DNA of 6,101 bases from Tardiphaga sp. (GTDB taxonomy: Bacteria; Pseudomonadota; Alphaproteobacteria; Rhizobiales; Xanthobacteraceae): assembly GCA_028290765.1 (NCBI GenBank), contig JAQGJF010000394.1:1-6101 (forward strand), written 5' to 3'. Made by a program: the position numbers and the translations under genes. Under the pieces are notes generated by a model. It ran no database searches. It was given only the letters and a program-made list of their open reading frames with translations, and was not told where the DNA came from. Shown one piece after another: positions 1 through 5,504 of this stretch. How positions within the stretch are numbered: position 1 is the stretch's first letter; each line of letters starts with the position of its first letter.

Positions 1-2
1 AG

Positions 3-614
3 GTGATCTCCAACAACCAGGGCCGGATCAACGATCCCGAGCTCGGCGACAAGGGTTTGAGCGGCCAGGTGGTGCTGCAGCAAGCGGTCGAGAACTACAA
101 GAAGGCAACCGGGACGGATCCCGCGACCATCGATCCGGCATCTCGCCTTGGCCGGCTGCTGCGGGCCCAGATGGACGCGATCGTCGAAGCTACCGACGCC
201 AATCAGTCGACCATCAACGCCAAGGGCGTCGGCTTCAAGGCCTTCATCCCGGCGGTGTTCGCACGGCTCGTCAACGAAGCCTTCGAGAATCGCGCCAAGG
301 ACGAGGCGCAAATCAAGGTGACGGCGCCCGAGCAACTGGTGCGCAACCGCAAATCCCGGCCCGACGAATGGGAAGCCAACGTGATCCGCGGCAAGCTGCT
401 GCAGGCGGAGTGGCCTCAGGGCCAGGTTTTTGCAGGCGTCGCGAACTCCAAGGGACGCTCGGCCTATCGCATGATGATGCCGGAATATTACGCGTCATCG
501 TGCCTGAGCTGCCACGGATCGCCCAAGGGCGAGACCGACATCACCGGTTACCCCAAGGAGGGCGGCAAGGAAGGCGACCTCGGTGCGGTGATCAGCGTTA
601 CGCTATTCAAGTAG
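3..614 (+). CDS. Tll0287-like/DUF3365 c-type haem protein, 5'-truncated by window edge
   Basis: This is the 3' part (203 codons visible) of a gene for a Tll0287-like (DUF3365) protein, a family of periplasmic or extracytoplasmic sensor-like haem domains. Family hallmarks seen here are the 'KGVGFKAFIPAVFAR' stretch (about residues 74-88), the 'RNRKSRPDEWE' segment (about 114-124), the haem-attachment motif CLSCH at 167-171 followed by G, and the closing 'GDLGAVISV' strand (191-199). The frame opens at a GTG at base 3, but this is probably not the real start. The visible part has no signal peptide, although covalent c-type haem attachment takes place in the periplasm, so the N-terminus should lie upstream. 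The stop is 11 bases before the histidine kinase gene, which suggests one operon and a role as sensor or modulator of that kinase. In other genomes this domain can be fused directly to signalling proteins. The family call is firm; the ligand (redox state, gas or other) and the link to the kinase are inferred. Confidence 0.85.
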   Translation: MISNNQGRINDPELGDKGLSGQVVLQQAVENYKKATGTDPATIDPASRLGRLLRAQMDAIVEATDANQSTINAKGVGFKAFIPAVFARLVNEAFENRAKDEAQIKVTAPEQLVRNRKSRPDEWEANVIRGKLLQAEWPQGQVFAGVANSKGRSAYRMMMPEYYASSCLSCHGSPKGETDITGYPKEGGKEGDLGAVISVTLFK

Positions 615-625
615 TCCCGGGGCTG

Positions 626-3337
626 ATGTCTCGTCTCACCATCCGGGCCCGGCTGATCATCCTGTCAGGCGCCCTGCTGTGCATGCTGGTCGCCACCAAT
701 CTCTATTTGACGCGCAAGCTCGCGGACAATTCGGCGGCGGTCGCGAAAGAGACCGAGTTGAGCAGCGTGATGGAATCGGCCAACAGCGCGCGGATCGCGT
801 TCGGCGAGTTGCGTTACTGGCTGACCGACCTCGCCGTCAGCCTGCTCACCGTCTCGGAGCGCAACGCCGCGGCGGCACGCGGCCGCATGGACGGCTATCT
901 CGATCAGCTCGCGCCGCGCAAACCCAAACTGGTGGCGGCGGTTCGCGCCGAGCGAAGCGAATTCGAAAAATCCGCCAACGCCGCCGTGGATAAATATACC
1001 GACGAGCAGCGCGTCATCGGCAATTCGCTGCTGGCGCAGGCGCGCGAACACAGCGTCAAGGTCGACGAACTCCTGACCTCGCTGGTCAACGAGTTGCGGG
1101 ATGAGTTGACGGCCGAACGGCAGCGGCTGGTCGATGACGTCACCACCGCGACGCAGCGGACATTGATCTTCGACCTGCTGATCCTGATCGCCGGCACGCT
1201 GCTCACTCTGGCGATTTTGCGGTCGATCGCGTTGCCGCTGCGCCATCTGGTCGGCGCCATCGACGGACTGAGCGCCGGCGATCTGTCGGTGCCCATTCCG
1301 GCCGCCGGCGCCGACGAGATCGGAGCCATGGCGCGCACGCTCGGCATGTTTCGCGACAGCCTCAAGGAACGCGACCGCTTTGCCGCCGAGGCCGAGCGGC
1401 AGCGCAAGACCATCGCAGCCGCGATCGCGACGATCTCCGAGGGTTTTGTGCTGTACGACGCCGAGGACCGTATCGTCGTGTTCAACGAACAGTTCCGCAG
1501 CATCTATCCGGGGCTTTCCGATATCATCAAGCCGGGGACCACCTTCAATCAGGTGCTGGAGGCGGTGGTGGCGCGCAAGCTGGTCGATCTCGGCAGCCAG
1601 AGCGCGCAGGAATGGATGGCCGAGCGGATCGCCCGGCGCGAGCATTCCGGCGGCTTCGCCGAATATAATTATGGCGGCCGATACATCCGCATCAGCGAGC
1701 GCCGCATTCAGGACGGCGGCACGGTCGCGGTGTATTCTGACGTCACCGAACTGCGGCAGCACAACCTCGAACTCGAACAGGCGCGCGAACTTTCCGAAGT
1801 CGCCAACCGCACCAAGAGCCAGTTCCTAGCCAATATGAGCCACGAACTGCGGACACCTCTCAATGCAATCATCGGCTACAGCGAAATCCTCCAGGAAGAC
1901 GCCGCCGACAGCGGCCAGGAGGAGTTGGTCCCGGACCTCAAGAAGATCGAAGGCGCCGGCCGGCATCTGCTGGGCCTGATCAACGACATCCTGGATCTGT
2001 CCAAGGTCGAAGCGGGCAAGATGGACGTGTTCATCGAGGACGTCGACATCGCCGCGCTGGTCGAAGAAGTCAGGGCGATCATCACGCCTTTGGTGGCCAG
2101 GAACGGCAACACGCTCGAATTGCGGCTGGGGGCCGGCGTCGGCGGCATGCGCACCGACCGCACCAAGGTGAAACAGAGCCTGCTCAACGTTCTCAGCAAC
2201 GCCAGCAAGTTCACCCACAATGGCCGGCTGACCCTCGCCGTCGAACGGATCCAGGCCGATCGCCCGACGGTCCAGATGACCATCTCGGACACCGGCATCG
2301 GCATGAATCCCGAACAGCTCGGACGGTTGTTCCAGGCCTTCAGCCAGGCCGACGCTTCGACCACCAAGAAATTCGGCGGCACCGGCCTCGGTCTCGCGAT
2401 CACGCGGCATTTCTGCCGGCTACTCGGCGGCGACATCGCGGTGGCAAGCCGCGAGGGCGAAGGCTCGACCTTTACAATCACCCTTCCCGATCAGGCCGCT
2501 GAATCCGAACAGTCCACCGCTCCGGCCGATGCCGCGCCTGGAACGCCCCACACTGGACCGCGCGACGCGGGAGAACCCGTCATCACCGTGCTGGTGGTCG
2601 ACGACGATCCGGCCGCCCGCGACCTCCTGACCTCCAATCTGAGGCGTGAAGGCTACCACGCCGTCCAGGCCCGCGGCGGTGACGAGGCGCTGGAGCTGGC
2701 CCGCAAACTGCGCCCGGATGCCATCACGCTCGACGTGCTGATGCCGAAGAAGGATGGCTGGGCGGTGCTCGGCGCCTTGAAGGCCGATGCCGAACTCTGC
2801 GACATCCCCGTCATCATCGTGACGGTCGCGCCGGACCGCAGCATCGGCCTTTCGCTCGGCGCCGCCGAGGTGATGACCAAGCCGATCGATCGCGGTGCCT
2901 TGACCGCGCTGCTGCGCCGGCTGCTGTCGCGTGACGGTCCCATCCTGGTGGTCGAAGACGACATGGCGACCCGCGAAACCGTCCGCCATACCATCGGCAA
3001 GCTCGGTCTCACGGTGGCCGAAGTCACTAACGGCCGCCAGGCGCTGGCCTGGCTTGCCGAACATCCGGTGCCGGCCCTCATCCTGCTCGACCTGATGATG
3101 CCGGAGATGGACGGTTTCGAATTCCTGGATAGTTTCAACAGCCGTGCCGACTGGCGCCACATTCCTGTCGTCGTCATTACGGCCAAGCAACTGACGGCGG
3201 CGGAGCGCGAGCGACTGTCGGACCAGGCGCGCAGCGTCATTGAAAAGGGCGTTTCGATCGATACGGACATCGCGGCCGCGATCGGCAAGGCGGTCGGACG
3301 ACGTCCGGCGCGCAACGCGGTCATTGCGGAGACATGA
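626..3337 (+). CDS. Membrane hybrid histidine kinase (HAMP-PAS-HisKA-HATPase-REC-REC)
   Basis: This is a 903-residue inner-membrane sensor kinase. Order: TM1 (about 9-28), a mostly helical periplasmic region of about 150 residues, TM2 (about 180-199), HAMP (about 198-250, with DEIG at 230-233), PAS of the PAS-7 type (about 262-376), and HisKA with MSHELRTPLN, where H406 is the phospho-acceptor. The HATPase has an N box with N521 and N525, G1 DTGIG at 555-559 and G2 GGTGLGL at 584-590. An Ala/Pro-rich linker (about 622-650) leads to two receivers. REC1 has D659/D660, phospho-acceptor D703, T733 and K752-P. REC2 has E777/D778/D779, phospho-acceptor D822, T852 and K874, which is followed by Gly rather than the usual Pro. 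All kinase and receiver catalytic residues are present, so it should be active. The ATG at 626 is chosen because it gives a normal N-terminus leading straight into TM1. The frame stays open back to an ATG at 368, but that start would overlap the upstream gene by about 250 bases. The ribosome site is weak (GGGG at 619-622), so coupling to the upstream gene is likely. The signal is unknown. Confidence 0.95.
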   Translation: MSRLTIRARLIILSGALLCMLVATNLYLTRKLADNSAAVAKETELSSVMESANSARIAFGELRYWLTDLAVSLLTVSERNAAAARGRMDGYLDQLAPRKPKLVAAVRAERSEFEKSANAAVDKYTDEQRVIGNSLLAQAREHSVKVDELLTSLVNELRDELTAERQRLVDDVTTATQRTLIFDLLILIAGTLLTLAILRSIALPLRHLVGAIDGLSAGDLSVPIPAAGADEIGAMARTLGMFRDSLKERDRFAAEAERQRKTIAAAIATISEGFVLYDAEDRIVVFNEQFRSIYPGLSDIIKPGTTFNQVLEAVVARKLVDLGSQSAQEWMAERIARREHSGGFAEYNYGGRYIRISERRIQDGGTVAVYSDVTELRQHNLELEQARELSEVANRTKSQFLANMSHELRTPLNAIIGYSEILQEDAADSGQEELVPDLKKIEGAGRHLLGLINDILDLSKVEAGKMDVFIEDVDIAALVEEVRAIITPLVARNGNTLELRLGAGVGGMRTDRTKVKQSLLNVLSNASKFTHNGRLTLAVERIQADRPTVQMTISDTGIGMNPEQLGRLFQAFSQADASTTKKFGGTGLGLAITRHFCRLLGGDIAVASREGEGSTFTITLPDQAAESEQSTAPADAAPGTPHTGPRDAGEPVITVLVVDDDPAARDLLTSNLRREGYHAVQARGGDEALELARKLRPDAITLDVLMPKKDGWAVLGALKADAELCDIPVIIVTVAPDRSIGLSLGAAEVMTKPIDRGALTALLRRLLSRDGPILVVEDDMATRETVRHTIGKLGLTVAEVTNGRQALAWLAEHPVPALILLDLMMPEMDGFEFLDSFNSRADWRHIPVVVITAKQLTAAERERLSDQARSVIEKGVSIDTDIAAAIGKAVGRRPARNAVIAET

Positions 3338-3360
3338 TGCCGTTCAACAAGGTAGGCTAA
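3334..3360 (+). other. Possible coupling mini-ORF between kinase and receiver genes
   Basis: Two consecutive ATG codons (3334 and 3337) open an eight-codon frame, MMPFNKVG, ending in TAA at 3358-3360. Its first ATG overlaps the kinase stop (ATGA), and its stop overlaps the start of the receiver gene (TAATG). GGAG at 3328-3331 lies 5 bases before the second ATG, a usable ribosome site. This geometry fits ribosomes passing from the kinase gene to the receiver gene by termination and re-initiation. Such a short frame could also arise by chance, and the receiver gene has its own ribosome site, so this is only a candidate. Confidence 0.3.
3349..3356 (+). promoter_or_regulatory. Ribosome binding site of the receiver gene
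   Basis: AAGGTAGG lies just upstream of the ATG at 3360; its AAGG ends 7 bases before the start. It fixes the start at 3360 rather than the in-frame ATG at 3240, which lies deep inside the kinase gene and would add 40 residues that do not resemble a receiver. Confidence 0.65.
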
Positions 3361-3734
3361 TGGCGAAGATATTGCTGGTGGAAGACAACGAAATGAACCG
3401 CGATATGCTGTCGCGGCGGCTGATGCGCAAAGGGTTCGACGTCGTGATGGCGGTCGACGGCGGACAGGCCGTGACCATGGCTGAAGGCGAGCGCCCCGAC
3501 CTGATCCTGATGGACATGAGCCTGCCGGTGATGGACGGCTGGGAGGCGACCCGACGCGTCAAGGCCGCCGAGGCGACCGGGCACATTCCCATCATTGCAT
3601 TGACCGCCCACGCCATGGCGGGCGACCGCGAGAAGGCACTCGGGGCGGGTTGCGACGACTACGACACCAAGCCGATCGAGATGCCGCGCCTGCTCGAGAA
3701 GATCGACGCCCTGCTCGCGCGCCCGCGAGGCTAG
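3360..3734 (+). CDS. Single-domain response regulator (DivK/CheY-like)
   Basis: This 124-residue protein is one receiver domain and nothing else, the usual length for the DivK/CheY type. The N-terminal strand 'AKILLVEDNEMNRDML' supplies the acidic pocket E8/D9. D52 in 'LILMDMSLPVMDGWEA' is the phospho-acceptor, T82 in 'IIALTAHAM' is the switch residue, and K104-P closes the active site. The 'VEDNEMN' and 'ALTAHAM' sequences are typical of receivers that work with hybrid kinases. With no output domain, it must act by protein contact or as a phosphate shuttle or sink. It lies 22 bases after the hybrid kinase and 3 bases before the receiver-cyclase, so it is likely an intermediate or competing target in that relay. 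It resembles DivK in general form, but nothing shows that it is the cell-cycle DivK, so no symbol is given. Confidence 0.93.
   Translation: MAKILLVEDNEMNRDMLSRRLMRKGFDVVMAVDGGQAVTMAEGERPDLILMDMSLPVMDGWEATRRVKAAEATGHIPIIALTAHAMAGDREKALGAGCDDYDTKPIEMPRLLEKIDALLARPRG
3727..3730 (+). promoter_or_regulatory. Ribosome binding site of the receiver-cyclase gene
   Basis: GAGG, inside the last codons of the receiver gene, ends 7 bases before the ATG at 3738. This spacing favours 3738 over the TTG at 3735 or the ATG at 3741, which differ by only one residue on either side. The site's position within the upstream gene suggests coupled translation. Confidence 0.55.
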
Positions 3735-3737
3735 TTG

Positions 3738-5375
3738 ATGATGACGGCCTTCGGCACTCCCATACCCCGATCCGATCACCGCCTCGAACGTGCGCTCACC
3801 ACCCTGGTCCGCCAGGAGTTCGAGGCGCCGATCGCGATCGTGATCGGTTTGACCGAGACCCTGATCGAGGAGGCCCGCCGCAACCAGAACGAGGACCTGA
3901 CGTCCGATCTCGGGCGCATCCACGCGGCGGCGATGCTGCTGAAGAAGCAACTCGACGAGCTTTTGAAACTCGCCGCGCAAACCTCGTTTGAGGATGCGGA
4001 CGGCTTCGCCGCCTTCCAGTCCAGACTGCGTCACGACTTGCGAACGCCGCTCAATGCGATCAAGGGCTACGGCGAATTGATCATGGAAGAGGCGAACGAT
4101 GCCGACCGCGAAGACCTGTTGACGGAGGTGGGAAAGCTGCTCGCCGCGGCCGATCATCTGCTTGGGCAGGTCGACAAGCTGATCGGCCTGACCGATGTCG
4201 CGATGTTTGAAGCGCCCGAGACGCCTGCGCCGGCAGGGATGCCGGCCCGCGAAGCGGCCGACGAGATCGTTTCCTCGATGGCACCGATGGCCCCGATTGC
4301 GCCGGCGCAGAAGCGCGAGCTGCAGCAATCCAGCCGCATTCTCGTTGTCGATGATGTGGAAGCCAATCGCGAGTTGCTGGCGCGCCGGCTCGGCCGCGAC
4401 GGCCATGTCGTCATCAAGGCCGATGGTGGCCGAGCGGCGCTGGAGGCGTTGGCCGGCGCGGATTTCGATCTGGTCCTGCTCGATGTGATGATGCCCGACA
4501 TGGACGGCTTCGAAGTGCTGACCCGGCTCAAAAGCGATCCCGCGGTCCGACACCTTCCGGTCATCATGATCTCGGCGCTCGACGAGATCGACAGCATCGT
4601 GCGCTGCATTCAGGCCGGGGCCGAAGACTATCTCCCAAAGCCTTTCGATCCAGTGCTGCTCAACGCGCGCATCAATGCTTCCCTGGAGCGGAAGCGCCTG
4701 CGCGACCGCGAACAGGCCTTTACCCAGCAATTGCAGGCCGAGAAAAGCAAATCCGACGCGCTGTTGCTGAATATCCTGCCTGCCACCATCGTCGAGCGAA
4801 TGCGTCAGGGCGAGGTCGCCATCGCCGACCGTTTTCCCGAAACCACCATCCTGTTCTCGGACCTTGTCGGCTTCACCAGCCTGGCCGGCCGGTCCTCGCC
4901 AAGCCAGATCATCGAACTCCTCAACCAGCTGTTTTCGGCATTCGACGACTTGGCGAAAGGGCTCGGCCTCGAAAAGATCAAGACCATCGGCGACTCCTAC
5001 ATGGTCGCCGGCGGCTTGCCGGAACAGCAGACCAATCACGCCCTCGCCGTCGCCGACATGGCGCTCGGCATGATCGAAGCGGTCAACGACATCGGGGCCA
5101 AGTTCGGCGAACCGCTCGAAACCCGCATCGGCATCCACTCCGGCGATGTGGTGGCCGGCGTGATCGGCCAGCATCGCTTCATCTATGACGTCTGGGGCGA
5201 CACCGTGAATACGGCGAGCCGCCTCGAATCCTCCGGCCTGCCCAACCGCATCCAGATCTCGGAAGCCACCTATGCCCATGTCCGCGACGCTTTTCACTGC
5301 GAGCTGCGCGGCGAGGTCGCTATCCGGGGCAAAGGCACGATGCTGACTTATTTTCTGGGGCCGCGAATTCGATAG
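3738..5375 (+). CDS. Receiver-linked class III adenylate cyclase with tandem HisKA-like N-terminus
   Basis: This is a 545-residue, apparently cytoplasmic protein that should make cAMP from ATP under phosphorelay control. Residues 24-78 and 97-151 are two related HisKA-like helical hairpins. The second keeps the H box (RHDLRTPLN, H99); the first has Q26 at that position. No HATPase domain follows. After an Ala/Pro/Met-rich linker (about 152-197) comes a receiver (about 199-315) with D205/D206, phospho-acceptor D249, S279 and K301-P. A helical connector containing 'LLLNILPATIVERM' (342-355) leads to the cyclase domain (about 365-540). Metal-binding aspartates are D375 (FSDLVGFT) and D419 (IGDSYMV). 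The ATP-selecting pair is K415 and D484, and the transition-state residues are N491 and R495 (GDTVNTASR). All six are present on one chain, so a homodimer should have two active sites. There is no membrane segment. The gene starts 3 bases after the receiver gene. The cyclase and receiver calls are firm; the roles of the two hairpins are inferred. Confidence 0.95.
   Translation: MMTAFGTPIPRSDHRLERALTTLVRQEFEAPIAIVIGLTETLIEEARRNQNEDLTSDLGRIHAAAMLLKKQLDELLKLAAQTSFEDADGFAAFQSRLRHDLRTPLNAIKGYGELIMEEANDADREDLLTEVGKLLAAADHLLGQVDKLIGLTDVAMFEAPETPAPAGMPAREAADEIVSSMAPMAPIAPAQKRELQQSSRILVVDDVEANRELLARRLGRDGHVVIKADGGRAALEALAGADFDLVLLDVMMPDMDGFEVLTRLKSDPAVRHLPVIMISALDEIDSIVRCIQAGAEDYLPKPFDPVLLNARINASLERKRLRDREQAFTQQLQAEKSKSDALLLNILPATIVERMRQGEVAIADRFPETTILFSDLVGFTSLAGRSSPSQIIELLNQLFSAFDDLAKGLGLEKIKTIGDSYMVAGGLPEQQTNHALAVADMALGMIEAVNDIGAKFGEPLETRIGIHSGDVVAGVIGQHRFIYDVWGDTVNTASRLESSGLPNRIQISEATYAHVRDAFHCELRGEVAIRGKGTMLTYFLGPRIR
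3807..4190 (+). repeat. Internal duplication of a HisKA/DHp hairpin within the cyclase
   Basis: Residues 24-78 (bases 3807-3971) align without gaps to residues 97-151 (4026-4190) at a constant offset of 73 residues. By my hand count 20 of 55 positions are identical: R25/R98, P31/P104, G37/G110, E40/E113, the EEA at 44-46/117-119, the EDL at 52-54/125-127, G59/G132, the AAA at 63-65/136-138, L68/L141, Q71/Q144, D73/D146, L75/L148 and L78/L151. The phospho-acceptor H99 corresponds to Q26. The similarity is at protein level and I did not find it as a DNA repeat, so the duplication is old. Confidence 0.75.
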
Positions 5376-5410
5376 AAATTAGTTCGGCTGCGCGATGCAG
5401 CCTCGAATTC
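5365..5410. other. Composite inverted repeat at the end of the cyclase gene
   Basis: A perfect 6-bp stem, GGCTGC (5386-5391) with GCAGCC (5397-5402), closes a 5-base loop. Directly outside its 3' arm, TCGAATTC (5403-5410) is the exact reverse complement of GAATTCGA (5365-5372), which spans the last codons of the cyclase gene. The fold would have 14 pairs, with a 13-base bulge (5373-5385) on the 5' side that contains the TAG stop. No T run follows, so it is not a standard intrinsic terminator. It could be an mRNA 3'-end stabiliser, a Rho-associated hairpin or chance. Confidence 0.4.
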
Positions 5411-5460
5411 AGACCGCGCAACGGCCGGTTATCAAAAGGCCCCACAAAAAAGCCACCAAG

Positions 5461-5474
5461 GCAGGTCTCCCTGC
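5461..5474. other. Small hairpin upstream of the IalB-family gene
   Basis: GCAGG (5461-5465) and CCTGC (5470-5474) form a perfect 5-bp stem with a TCTC loop. The T-rich stretch GTGTTTGTTTT follows at 5482-5492, but 7 bases after the stem and interrupted by G. It is a poor match to an intrinsic terminator. It may end the upstream operon or lie in the leader of the next gene. I see no convincing -35/-10 promoter elements between 5376 and 5504. Confidence 0.25.
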
Positions 5475-5504
5475 ACGTCCGGTGTTTGTTTTGGGGAAAC
5501 GCCC

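Noticed and set aside
3..5. The GTG at base 3 as the true start of the haem protein
   Set aside because: It would give a protein without an export signal although a c-type haem motif is present. The frame is open to the window edge, so truncation is more likely.
368..625. N-terminal extension of the histidine kinase to an ATG at 368
   Set aside because: The added 86 residues overlap the haem protein gene in another frame, show no domain, and would put Arg/Gly-rich sequence before TM1. The ATG at 626 gives a normal membrane kinase N-terminus.
665..1762. A 365-codon open frame on the - strand inside the kinase gene
   Set aside because: It is the antisense shadow of the periplasmic, HAMP and PAS coding region, with the same low-information composition and no motif.
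3357..5297. A 646-codon open frame on the - strand across the small receiver and cyclase genes
   Set aside because: It mirrors strongly supported + strand genes in GC-rich DNA. The translation is low-information, rich in His, Arg, Asp and Gln, with no recognisable domain. Long antisense frames are expected here from codon bias.
5461..5492. An intrinsic terminator formed by the 5-bp hairpin and the following T-rich stretch
   Set aside because: The stem is short, the T-rich stretch begins 7 bases after the stem and is interrupted by G, so it does not meet the usual pattern. It is kept only as a low-confidence hairpin.
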